From the NCBI GenBank assembly GCA_019359395.1, contig JAHHHK010000011.1, positions 124,001 to 188,000 on the forward strand: 64,000 nucleotides of DNA, in the 5' to 3' direction. The DNA is from Komarekiella atlantica HA4396-MV6. GTDB lineage: Bacteria; Cyanobacteriota; Cyanobacteriia; Cyanobacteriales; Nostocaceae. The position numbers and the translations under genes are program-made. Positions within the stretch are counted from its first letter, which is position 1. The number at the start of each line of letters is the position of its first letter. The notes below the pieces were generated by a model. It was given only the letters and a program-made list of their open reading frames with translations. It was not told where the DNA came from and ran no database searches. Of this stretch, positions 1 to 8,406 are shown in pieces.

Positions 1-1832
1 CCGTTATTTTTCAATGCTAAACGAGCAAGTGCATAACAAAGTAGGGCGTTGACTATGAGAAAGACGCGTGCTAGATTACCACTTCCTAATCCCCAAACTG
101 CCGGGTCGTAAACTGCACTTACTGTTAAACATGCAGCTATACCTAAGGTTGAACCAATGGCAAACCACTTCCAACTAGGATTTCCCAGCAGCAATGCCAT
201 TAACACAATGGGAATTAGCACGCTGGCAAATAGAGGATTAAAAGCATCAGTTCCCTGAAGCGTATTTCCTAATTCGGGAATTGAACTGCCCAAAACTCGG
301 AAAGGCCACTGGGGAAGGTCAAAGATATAGATTCCCTTGAGGAAAAATAGCCCAGAACTGCCAGCAATTAAGCCACTGGATAATGGCCAACTCCAAGAGA
401 AGGGGAAGTAAACCCGTAAAAACCAAGCTAGTAGGTAGGAACCAACTACCATTAAAATCTTGGGTATTAATGCTACTGCACCACCATCAATCCAAAAGCC
501 GGGGTTAAGATAACCGTTATCCCGTAACCACCTAAAGAAATCTGGGAAACTGATTTGCCCCCCAAAGGCTAGTTTGACTGCTGCTTCTGCATTGAGTTGT
601 CCAGCGCCATAATAATTCAAACCATCATCTTGGATAACTCGCGCTGACTGTTTGAGGACTTTTAAAATTTCATCTGGTTCTTTGATTCCAGCGGCTTTGA
701 TTAATGCTGTAACCCCAGCAACGTGAGGGGAAGCCATGCTTGTACCCTGGAAGCCAAGAAACACTCCTTCGCCTTCTTCGTTGATAGTTTCTTGCAGAAT
801 CTTACCAGCATCGCTACCACCAGGAGCGGAGATGTCTACCCCTCCACCAAAATTAGAATAGGGTGCTCTTTCTCCGTCTGGGCCAAATGCTGAAACGCCA
901 ATGACGTGGGGATAACGAGCTGGATAGCTTGCCCCATTAGTGTTTTCATTCCCAGCTGCGGCAACGATCGCAACACCTTTTCTATGAGCATACTCGATCG
1001 CTTGCTTCATTAACTGACTTTCACCACCACCACCCAAGCTCATATTAATCACGTCTGCGCCTTTATCCGCAGCAAACTTAATTGCTTCGGCGATATCGGC
1101 AACTGTACCACCGCCATACGAACTGAGTACCTTCAAAGGCATCAGATTGGCTTCGTAGGCTATTCCAGCGACGCCATATTTATTATTCGTGGCTTGGGCT
1201 ATGGTTCCAGCAACATGAGTACCATGTCCGTTGTCGTCTTTGGCTTCTTCTTTGTCGTTAACAAAGTCATAGCCTTTGACGAATTTTGTCTCATACAAGT
1301 CCCGCACACGCGTAATTCCGGTGTCAATCACAGCAACGGTGATGCCGCTGCCTTTAGTTTGACTCCATGCGCCTTCAACGCCAATTTTGTGCAGGTTCCA
1401 CTGCTTGCTGTAATACTGGTCATTAGGCCCAACTAACGAGGGATTTGCTTCGTCTGCTTGCGGGCGTAAAAATTCTCCCAGCCAAGCGGTTTTACCGGGA
1501 TTGGGAATCTTGTAGATGTAATTTGGCTCGATTAGTTCTGTAGCTTGGGCAAATTGCGATTTTTTTAGTTTTTTGAGTCGCTGGCGATCGCCCTCGATAA
1601 TATATACATTATCCTTCGCCGAAAATTTGTTGTCTAATTGGGGTGTAACGTTATATTGTTTAGCGATCGCTTGGAGATTCTGCTGTACTACTTCTTGTGG
1701 AATATCTTCCCGAAAATCGAGCAAAATCGTCTCAAACTCGCCTTTAGCTGTTAGTCCCTGAAAATTCAGGAAACCAAATATGGCAGCTCCCAACCCAATG
1801 ACAAACAAGCACAATAATATAAGTTTTCTCAT
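1..1832 (-). CDS. S8 family (subtilisin-like) serine peptidase with C-terminal membrane segments, 3' end cut by window edge
   Basis: The reverse strand from ATG 1832 reads as an open frame to the left edge, about 610 residues, so the C-terminus is missing. A hydrophobic signal or anchor opens the protein. A prodomain-like stretch follows, then the subtilase catalytic core: Asp170 in VAVIDTGI, His203 in NGHGTHVAGT and Ser365 in GTSMASPHVAG, with the oxyanion Asn region AAAGNENT between them. This is a complete triad, so the peptidase should be active outside the cytoplasm. After about residue 430 there are several hydrophobic segments (for example around LLAWFLRVYF and IPIVLMALLLG), which is unusual for secreted subtilases and suggests a membrane-tethered form. 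It is divergent from the gene at 1953. The substrate cannot be told from sequence. Confidence 0.9.
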   Translation of the reverse strand, partial: MRKLILLCLFVIGLGAAIFGFLNFQGLTAKGEFETILLDFREDIPQEVVQQNLQAIAKQYNVTPQLDNKFSAKDNVYIIEGDRQRLKKLKKSQFAQATELIEPNYIYKIPNPGKTAWLGEFLRPQADEANPSLVGPNDQYYSKQWNLHKIGVEGAWSQTKGSGITVAVIDTGITRVRDLYETKFVKGYDFVNDKEEAKDDNGHGTHVAGTIAQATNNKYGVAGIAYEANLMPLKVLSSYGGGTVADIAEAIKFAADKGADVINMSLGGGGESQLMKQAIEYAHRKGVAIVAAAGNENTNGASYPARYPHVIGVSAFGPDGERAPYSNFGGGVDISAPGGSDAGKILQETINEEGEGVFLGFQGTSMASPHVAGVTALIKAAGIKEPDEILKVLKQSARVIQDDGLNYYGAGQLNAEAAVKLAFGGQISFPDFFRWLRDNGYLNPGFWIDGGAVALIPKILMVVGSYLLAWFLRVYFPFSWSWPLSSGLIAGSSGLFFLKGIYIFDLPQWPFRVLGSSIPELGNTLQGTDAFNPLFASVLIPIVLMALLLGNPSWKWFAIGSTLGIAACLTVSAVYDPAVWGLGSGNLARVFLIVNALLCYALARLALKNN

Positions 1833-1952
1833 ATTAACTCATCACCGCTTTTTGCCAGTTTGTTCACTACCATAACGTAATCTCTGTTTCTTTTTGATGT
1901 ATTTTGCGCTTTAGTTACAATATTCACTCAGGACTCAGGACTTTTTTAAACA

Positions 1953-2384
1953 ATGGAACGAGGTCTTTTGTGGTTGCCGCTGTTAGCAATGTTTTTCTGG
2001 TTGGCTTGGCAAGGCTCGAAAGAGTATCAAAAAGTTGAAGCCTACCGCACTTGGGCAGAGCAATTTGAACGGGCTAAGTATGATATTTATTCAGTGTTGG
2101 GTCAAAAAGGTAATAATATTACCTGGGGAAAACCCACGCCAAAAGGCCCGATTAAGCTAGAAACATTCTCTTTGCTTGACGTTAAACAAACCCGTCTTTT
2201 GGTAGATGGCAAGCCAGTAGATTTAGAAAATATACCCGAAAAAGGTCGGGTTATTGAGTTAGAATTTGTATTTACTGAACCTGCTAATTCAGTGCGTATT
2301 CCGTTTACAGAAATTCCTTTAGCGGCGGAATGGGGTAAGTATTTACAAAGAGCATTGCAATTGCGATCGGAACAAAATCAGTAG
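1953..2384 (+). CDS. Conserved small membrane-anchored protein of unknown function
   Basis: A 143-residue protein that opens with a single hydrophobic segment (LLWLPLLAMFFWLAW) followed by a soluble, charged domain of about 110 residues rich in beta-strand-like patterns. I do not recognise a named family; it has the look of a conserved cyanobacterial hypothetical anchored in the membrane with its soluble part on one side. It is transcribed away from the subtilase, with about 120 bases between the two starts that would hold both promoters. No catalytic motif is visible. Good codon use and a plausible ATG start support a real gene. Confidence 0.7.
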   Translation: MERGLLWLPLLAMFFWLAWQGSKEYQKVEAYRTWAEQFERAKYDIYSVLGQKGNNITWGKPTPKGPIKLETFSLLDVKQTRLLVDGKPVDLENIPEKGRVIELEFVFTEPANSVRIPFTEIPLAAEWGKYLQRALQLRSEQNQ

Positions 2385-2705
2385 TTAAGTAGTCATTAAT
2401 TATGTAGAGACGTAAAATTTCGCGTCTCTACAAAGCCCAAAATTTATTTTAAGGCTTAGGCTAGTAGTAAGTAGTAGCATATCAGTAATTTTTACCAGTT
2501 ACGCCTTGAATCTCCGTGCAGCAAAAGTGCTGCCACAAAATATGTATGTGGCACTATTAAAACTATTTTATTTTTAATATTTAGAGACTTTGAGTATATC
2601 AACTATTCCAAAAAACATTAAAAATTAGAAATTTTATCAAGAGATTTTATAGTTGTTTTTGTGAATTTAAAAAAGACTAGCTCTTTTTAAAGGGTAATAT
2701 TTACT
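2385..2705. other. Intergenic gap with one dispersed palindrome
   Basis: A 321-base AT-rich stretch. Apart from the 28-bp palindromic repeat at 2404-2431 I see no gene or RNA. The end of the gap presumably carries the promoter of the gene at 2706. Confidence 0.6.
2404..2431. repeat. Dispersed 28-bp palindromic repeat (GTAGAGACG...CGTCTCTAC)
   Basis: The arms GTAGAGACG and CGTCTCTAC flank a variable 10-base centre. The same ends recur at 8318-8345 and 15746-15773, so this is one member of a dispersed family. It lies just downstream of a stop codon and could act as a transcript end. Confidence 0.75.
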
Positions 2706-4343
2706 ATGAAACGAATTGTTCCAATATTCGGTATTATTTTAATGCTTAACGCCTGGAACACAGGCGTTAAAAGTTCTTCTCAGGCGGCTAATGATGTCAA
2801 CCCTAAAGCGGCAAACTGTCCAAAAGCTACAGTCGTTTCTTTACCTGTTCCCAATAAAAATGAAAGCTTTTATGACAGCTTTAATTATCATATCCGTAAT
2901 ATTGTAGCCGATGCTGACAAAGTGAAATTTCAAGCTTTAAAACAAGATTTTGTTTTTTGCCGAAGTAACAACACTTGGACAGTACAAACGGGAACTTTAC
3001 CCAAAGAGTTACAGCCGCAAAATAACTATGTGGCATTTACACAAGATTTAGTAAATCCTAAGTTCAAAAATCTTGATTTTCAAGGTAAAACTTATCAGTA
3101 TCGAGTCGTCAGAGAGCCACAATTCTCTTTGGGAGAAAACAATAATATATCAAGAACGGTTGAACCAAAGCCAGCCGATGATAAAGTTGTTTTTGAGCTA
3201 GTTACTCCTAATAGTAAAAAGCTACAAGAAAAAACGCTATATACTCTCAAGGACTTACAGGACGTAGCAGTAAAAGCGGGATATTCGGCAACAGGAAATC
3301 AACTGGGTTTTCCCAAAATCACAGCATCCGTAATTTATCAGAATCGCATTTGGTGGTCAGTTGCTTTTGAGCAAGGTGAAGGGAACAACGGCATTGCGAC
3401 TATTGTTAGTTATGATCCACAGACTAATCAATTTACACTCATTCAACCAGAAGAACTTAGGTTTACACAAATTACTGATTTAGCCATAACTGGAGATGCA
3501 AATAGTCCTACTTTTTGGATGGGTACTAATATTAGTGGAGAAGGAAATTTTTATATTCCTGCTAAAGGTTTAGTTGCTTATCGTCCCAATTCAAAAAATG
3601 TAAATTCTGGTTCTTTGACCTCCTACACTGTTCACAATAGTCCGTTGGTTGGTGCAATTCCTGACAAACTCAGGTTAGAAAACGATAGGCTTTGGGTTAG
3701 TACCGCTAACGGTGTTTGTCAAGTTAATTGGCAAGCTGCTGATAATCCTGAGAGTTGGTCTTGTTGGCGATTTACGGCAATGGCTAAACTGCCATCAGAG
3801 GGACTACCGCTTTATAGTCAATTGACTAATAAAACTCCTGCTATATCTTTATCTAACAATGGTGAAGAAACTGTAGAAGTGTTGTGGTGGAGTCCTATTG
3901 ACTTCCAGACTCAAAAGGGACGCTATGAAGTGAGATATCCTCAAGGCTTCACAGTGAAACTGGATGAAGGTGCAAGTATTTACGAGTTTAAGCGTTCTTT
4001 GCCGACAGGAAAACCTGCTGTTAATTGGCCTGGTTTTGAATGGCATTGGAATGGCGATCGCTTTGTGCGAGGATTGGATGAAGTGTCTCTAAATTTAGTT
4101 GGCAATGGCCCTCAAGGCATTGGTTCTAGTCAATCACCGGAACCTCCTATCAATTGGAATGCCATACGTGGCGATTTAGAGTTACTTCAGCTTTCTCCCA
4201 AATCTACCAGCGTCAAATATTACTCTGGCTGGGTGGATGAAGCCATTCAACCCTACTTGACTGTTGTACCGCAAGAAAATCCGCAAAACTCACAACCAAA
4301 TCCTTTGGAAGCTATTATCAAGCAACTACCGTCTGGCAAGTAA
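2706..4343 (+). CDS. Exported hypothetical protein, 545 residues
   Basis: The protein opens with a signal-peptide-like segment (MKRIVPIFGIILMLNAW) and then a long soluble region without membrane helices, so it is probably periplasmic or secreted. The body has repeated short strands with WW and WT pairs, for example RIWWSVAFEQ, TFWMGTN and RLWVSTANGVC, spaced in a way that resembles a beta-propeller. I do not recognise a named family and assign no activity. It ends 9 bases before thiD and may be co-transcribed with it, although no functional link to thiamine is evident. The region 3150-3700 is AT-rich compared with thiD. Confidence 0.7.
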   Translation: MKRIVPIFGIILMLNAWNTGVKSSSQAANDVNPKAANCPKATVVSLPVPNKNESFYDSFNYHIRNIVADADKVKFQALKQDFVFCRSNNTWTVQTGTLPKELQPQNNYVAFTQDLVNPKFKNLDFQGKTYQYRVVREPQFSLGENNNISRTVEPKPADDKVVFELVTPNSKKLQEKTLYTLKDLQDVAVKAGYSATGNQLGFPKITASVIYQNRIWWSVAFEQGEGNNGIATIVSYDPQTNQFTLIQPEELRFTQITDLAITGDANSPTFWMGTNISGEGNFYIPAKGLVAYRPNSKNVNSGSLTSYTVHNSPLVGAIPDKLRLENDRLWVSTANGVCQVNWQAADNPESWSCWRFTAMAKLPSEGLPLYSQLTNKTPAISLSNNGEETVEVLWWSPIDFQTQKGRYEVRYPQGFTVKLDEGASIYEFKRSLPTGKPAVNWPGFEWHWNGDRFVRGLDEVSLNLVGNGPQGIGSSQSPEPPINWNAIRGDLELLQLSPKSTSVKYYSGWVDEAIQPYLTVVPQENPQNSQPNPLEAIIKQLPSGK

Positions 4344-4352
4344 TTTTCACTT

Positions 4353-5174
4353 ATGAACACTCAAACAATATCCAGAGTGCCTGTTGCTTTAACCATTGCT
4401 GGCTCAGATAGCGGTGGTGGTGCGGGAATTCAAGCTGATTTACGCACCTTTGCCTTTCATTGTGTCCACGGTACTAGCGCTATAACCTGCGTCACGGCAC
4501 AAAACACTTTGGGGGTAGCGCGGGTTGATGCCATGCCAATCGAGGCTGTTGTGGCGCAAATTCAGGCAGTGGTTGAGGATATTGGCGTGCAAGCTGCAAA
4601 AACGGGAATGTTGCTGAATCAAGAAATTATCTCTGCTGTTGCTGAGCAGGTGGAAGCTTTACAAATCGATAACTTAGTAGTTGACCCCGTAATGGTGTCA
4701 CGCACAGGGGCACAATTAATTGATGATGACGCTGTGAAAACGCTTCGTAATGCCTTGATACCCAAGGCGGCTATTGTCACACCAAATCGTTATGAAGCCC
4801 AGATTTTGAGCGGTTTACAGATTCATTGCCTTGAGGATATGCAAGCTGCTGCTCAAATCATTCACCAAAATTTAGGTGTGAAAGCTGTTTTAGTTAAGGG
4901 TGGAGGGATGGAGGGAAATTTACGTGGTGTTGATATCTGGTTTGATGGGCAAAAGCTGGAAACTTTGACAACAAAACTGGTAGAGACAAAAAATACTCAT
5001 GGTACTGGTTGTACCCTATCAGCTGCGATCGCTGCTAATCTGGCGATGGGAAAAAACTTGTGGACAGCAGTACAACAAGCAAAAGAGTATGTTACAACTG
5101 CACTCACTTACGCCCTAGACATTGGCAAAGGGCAAGGCCCCGTAGGACACTTTTTCCCGTTGTTACGAAATTAA
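4353..5174 (+). CDS. thiD: Hydroxymethylpyrimidine/phosphomethylpyrimidine kinase
   Basis: A 273-residue ribokinase-fold enzyme of the usual length. It phosphorylates HMP and then HMP-phosphate to the pyrophosphate used by thiamine phosphate synthase, in the cytoplasm. The N-terminal motif AGSDSGGGAGIQADL, the central DPVMVSRTGAQL and the C-terminal anion-hole motif THGTGCTLSAAIA are all present, so the enzyme looks intact. The ATG at 4353 lies 9 bases after the preceding stop. No TPP riboswitch is seen upstream, unlike thiC at 19816-21189, whose product supplies HMP-P for this enzyme. The two thiamine genes are 15 kb apart in this window. Confidence 0.95.
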   Translation: MNTQTISRVPVALTIAGSDSGGGAGIQADLRTFAFHCVHGTSAITCVTAQNTLGVARVDAMPIEAVVAQIQAVVEDIGVQAAKTGMLLNQEIISAVAEQVEALQIDNLVVDPVMVSRTGAQLIDDDAVKTLRNALIPKAAIVTPNRYEAQILSGLQIHCLEDMQAAAQIIHQNLGVKAVLVKGGGMEGNLRGVDIWFDGQKLETLTTKLVETKNTHGTGCTLSAAIAANLAMGKNLWTAVQQAKEYVTTALTYALDIGKGQGPVGHFFPLLRN

Positions 5175-5358
5175 CCTATTGATTCAGTTATCAGTTATCA
5201 AACTGTTTACTGTTCACTGACTACAGACCATATCCCAAAAAAACTTTGCTCTCTGGGAATTTTTCTATTATTCTTGGGCATAGTTTCAGGGCTAACTTAA
5301 TAGTCTGTTAGCATCTCTGTACGATCTAATAACCTTGATTTTTAATACCAAGCCCCCG

Positions 5359-5964
5359 ATGCGAGCAACCACAGGTTCCGTTCACCGGAATTCATCAATA
5401 CCGACAAATCAAGCCTACCGTCCCTCTGTACCACTATCTGTATACCGAGAATTGTCAACTGAGTTGCAAGCAACACAGGCAAGGTTAAATGCACTCACTG
5501 CCCAAAATCAGCAACTAGCACAAGAAAATCAACTACTGCGCCAAGAAATTACTAAAGTCGTTCAGTCTTTTTTACACTTACAAGACTTTGTAGATTCTTG
5601 TGCTACGCCCAGTTACCACCAAGCTAATCATCCTTCTGGCGACGTGAAAAGTGCAGCCAAGCCACCGACTGAAGCACGTCAACGTCAGCAGGTTTCGCGT
5701 CCACGTCCACCCGCAGCGCCGAAAGTACCTTCCAGAAAAAGCCGCCGCCAAGACTTCTCTGTACCTGGTGTGGAAATGGGTTTCCCGATGCCAGAACCAG
5801 TCTTTATAGAGGAACAACAAGTACGCTACTATCCCATTGCTGAGCCAGAAGTAAGAGAACTAAGTGGCTGGTGGTTAGTAATCACCATTGTATTAATTAT
5901 GCTTACGGCTTTTGGCGCTGGGTATTTGGTGGTGCGCCCCCTGTTTGAACATCAAAATCGTTAG
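5359..5964 (+). CDS. Coiled-coil protein with C-terminal membrane anchor, unknown function
   Basis: A TTG eight codons upstream (5335) also opens this frame, but ATG 5359 is the better start. From there the protein is 201 residues. Residues about 30-75 form a likely coiled coil (ELQATQARLNALTAQNQQLAQ), followed by a proline- and arginine-rich low-complexity linker. One transmembrane helix sits near the C-terminus (WWLVITIVLIMLTAFGAGYL), with a short charged tail. The topology suggests a tail-anchored scaffold with its coiled coil in the cytoplasm. I do not recognise a family. It stands alone between thiD and glnB. Confidence 0.65.
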   Translation: MRATTGSVHRNSSIPTNQAYRPSVPLSVYRELSTELQATQARLNALTAQNQQLAQENQLLRQEITKVVQSFLHLQDFVDSCATPSYHQANHPSGDVKSAAKPPTEARQRQQVSRPRPPAAPKVPSRKSRRQDFSVPGVEMGFPMPEPVFIEEQQVRYYPIAEPEVRELSGWWLVITIVLIMLTAFGAGYLVVRPLFEHQNR

Positions 5965-6652
<688 letters not shown>

Positions 6653-6797
6653 GTGCTGAGTGCTAGATACTGAATGGCAAGATGGTAAGCGTTGCTGAAT
6701 ATATGGAATGAAGTATATGCAAAAGGCTAACTTTTAGATAGTTTTTCATTTCTTAAATCAGCAACGCTTCCTATTAAGTTGGATATAGTAGCGAAAC

Positions 6798-6834
6798 AAA
6801 GTAAGAAACTCTCGTTACAGTTTCTTACTTTTTT
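6798..6834 (+). terminator. Rho-independent terminator downstream of glnB
   Basis: A perfect 13-bp stem (AAAGTAAGAAACT, 6798-6810, with its complement at 6819-6831) encloses an 8-base loop and ends in a run of T. It lies about 145 bases after the glnB stop. The A-rich 5' side means it could also end transcripts coming from the opposite strand. Confidence 0.8.
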
Positions 6835-6991
6835 GCACTTTATTCCCTTGTAATAGGTTAATTTTGTCTGCTAAAAATATCAAATCCAGTAGTCTGTTAA
6901 GTTAGTCTAGTACTTTTATAAAAGTCTGTATAATCAAACGCCCAGAGCGCTGTATCTGGTTTTTACACGTTATATTTAGATAGCAATTTAG

Positions 6992-7294
6992 TCAGTCTAT
7001 AAAATAGATAGGAGATATTTCTTTCAAAGTTTCAAATTCTTGTGCAGCATTCCAGATATCATATTTTTGCTGAAGATTTAACCAAAGTTCTGGGGTCGTT
7101 TGAAAAGCTCTTGCTAAACGAAGTGCCATAGCGGGAGAAACACCTGCTTGCTCATTAACAATTTCTGAAACTGTTTTACGTGAGACCCCTAAAATATCAG
7201 CAAGCTGAGTATTTGTCATCTGTAAAGGTTCTAAATATTGACGCTTAATCAAAGCACCAGGATGTCTTGGCTTTCTTTTAGTTATCATAATCAA
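6992..7294 (-). CDS. higA: HigA-type antitoxin (XRE helix-turn-helix)
   Basis: A 100-residue HigA-family antitoxin that neutralises the HigB RNase encoded just upstream and represses the operon. The pattern PRHPGALIKRQYLEPLQMTN opens the protein. The helix-turn-helix LADILGVSRKTVSEIVN follows, and then the family hallmark ALRLARAFQTTPELWLNLQ. The ATG overlaps the higB stop by 4 bases (ATGA type), as expected for a toxin-first higBA operon with translational coupling. A palindrome upstream of higB is the likely operator. Confidence 0.92.
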   Translation of the reverse strand: MIMITKRKPRHPGALIKRQYLEPLQMTNTQLADILGVSRKTVSEIVNEQAGVSPAMALRLARAFQTTPELWLNLQQKYDIWNAAQEFETLKEISPIYFID

Positions 7295-7581
7295 TTTCCT
7301 AATGAATGATAATCTTCATAATTAACAACGTAAGCATCACTGTTCTCAAATTGAAAAGTTACACGCCAATTTCCAGATACTATTACTGACCATTCGCTTT
7401 TTCGATCACCTATTAACTTGTGAAGCCTAGAACCTGGGTATCTCATATCCTCAACTTCCGAAGCTGCATCAAGTCTATCAAGAATATCTAGTAATTTTTC
7501 TGCGTGTTTGGGCTGAATACTGCTTCTATCGTCATCCTCAAAAAGTTTCTTCAGTCCTTTATGCTTAAACGTTTTAATCAC
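7291..7581 (-). CDS. higB: HigB/RelE-type toxin (putative ribosome-dependent mRNA interferase)
   Basis: The family begins IKTFKHKGLKKLF, and the GTG at 7581 places this at the N-terminus, giving 96 residues. A TTG at 7614 would add eleven residues that the family lacks. Conserved pieces are RLHKLIGDRK, WRVTFQFE and the C-terminal VNYEDYH, in which the terminal His and nearby Tyr resemble the RelE-fold active site. It is followed by higA with a 4-base overlap. The likely role is stress-linked mRNA cleavage. The gene looks complete. Confidence 0.88.
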   Translation of the reverse strand: MIKTFKHKGLKKLFEDDDRSSIQPKHAEKLLDILDRLDAASEVEDMRYPGSRLHKLIGDRKSEWSVIVSGNWRVTFQFENSDAYVVNYEDYHSLGN

Positions 7582-7587
7582 TTCTAT

Positions 7588-7606
7588 TGTAACCCCAAAG
7601 GTTACA
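7588..7606. promoter_or_regulatory. Palindromic operator candidate of higBA
   Basis: TGTAACC-CCAAA-GGTTACA is a perfect 7-bp inverted repeat ending 7 bases before the higB GTG start. HigA antitoxins are known to repress their own operon from short palindromes in this position, so this is the best operator candidate. Confidence 0.6.
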
Positions 7607-7664
7607 TTTGCCAACTATCTATGTATTACTTAATGAGTTTCACTATTCAGTAATACTGAAAACA

Positions 7665-8246
7665 CTAATTCTCAGATATCTTTTTTAGTTGCGGTATTAA
7701 AGCTATAAAAGCCTTACCTCGATGACTAATTGATCTCTTCAACTCTCGTGTCATCTCAGCAAATGTCAATTGCTTCTCTGGAACGTAAAAAATTGGGTCG
7801 TAGCCAAAACCACCATCACCACGGGGCGCATAGAGAATTTCGCCGCGACAAACACCTTCAGCTTGTAATACGATCGCACCATCGGGACTAGCGATCGCCA
7901 CTACACAAACAAATTGAGCTTGTCGATTTTCTACGTCGCCTAATTCCCGCAATACCCTAGCAATGCGTTCTGAGTCAGTTTTGCCGTAACGTGCAGAATA
8001 TACGCCTGGTGCGCCATTGAGAGCATCTACTTGCAAACCAGAATCATCGGCGATCGCCCACTGTCCTGTTACTTGTGCGACTTGGGAAGCTTTGAGACAA
8101 GCATTGGCTGTAAAAGTGTCGCCTGTTTCCTCAATTTCTAATTCTTCAGGTTTGAGAGTTAATTCCCAACCAGAATTTTCCAGGTAAGCTTGCATTTCTC
8201 GCAATTTACCTGGATTTCCTGTTGCTACTACGAGTAATTTTGTCAT
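7665..8246 (-). CDS. rdgB: RdgB/HAM1 non-canonical purine NTP pyrophosphatase
   Basis: A 193-residue house-cleaning enzyme that hydrolyses dITP, XTP and ITP to monophosphates, keeping deaminated purines out of DNA and RNA. The N-terminal VVATGNPGKLREMQ binds substrate phosphate. The strands GDTFTANACLKA, ADDSGLQVDALNGAPGVYSA and GGFGYDPIF, and the terminal SHRGKA, follow in canonical order. Length and motifs are normal. It lies about 160 bases downstream of the phosphohexomutase on the same strand, separated by repeats, so co-transcription is possible but unproven. Confidence 0.95.
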   Translation of the reverse strand: MTKLLVVATGNPGKLREMQAYLENSGWELTLKPEELEIEETGDTFTANACLKASQVAQVTGQWAIADDSGLQVDALNGAPGVYSARYGKTDSERIARVLRELGDVENRQAQFVCVVAIASPDGAIVLQAEGVCRGEILYAPRGDGGFGYDPIFYVPEKQLTFAEMTRELKRSISHRGKAFIALIPQLKKISEN

Positions 8247-8279
8247 TGGTCAAGGGTCAAGGGAATGGTCAACGGTCAA

Positions 8280-8333
8280 GAGTAGAGACGCGATTAAGAG
8301 TAGAGACGCGATTAAGAGTAGAGACGCGATTAA
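8280..8333. repeat. Three perfect tandem copies of an 18-bp unit
   Basis: GAGTAGAGACGCGATTAA is present three times without a mismatch (8280-8297, 8298-8315, 8316-8333). The last copy runs into its own inverted complement, forming the palindrome annotated at 8318-8345. The unit is derived from one half of that palindrome. Confidence 0.95.
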
Positions 8334-8345
8334 TCGCGTCTCTAC
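8318..8345. repeat. Perfect 28-bp palindrome, dispersed family
   Basis: GTAGAGACGCGATT and AATCGCGTCTCTAC are exact complements with no loop. Near copies occur at 2404-2431 and 15746-15773. It could fold in transcripts between the mutase gene and rdgB. Confidence 0.9.
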
Positions 8346-8406
8346 AAGGGTCAAGGAGCAAAAAAACTCTGAACTTTTGACTCTAAACTCTGGACTAATT
8401 TTACTT

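Noticed and set aside
8280-8345. Possible CRISPR array
   Set aside because: The 18-bp copies are directly adjacent with no spacers.
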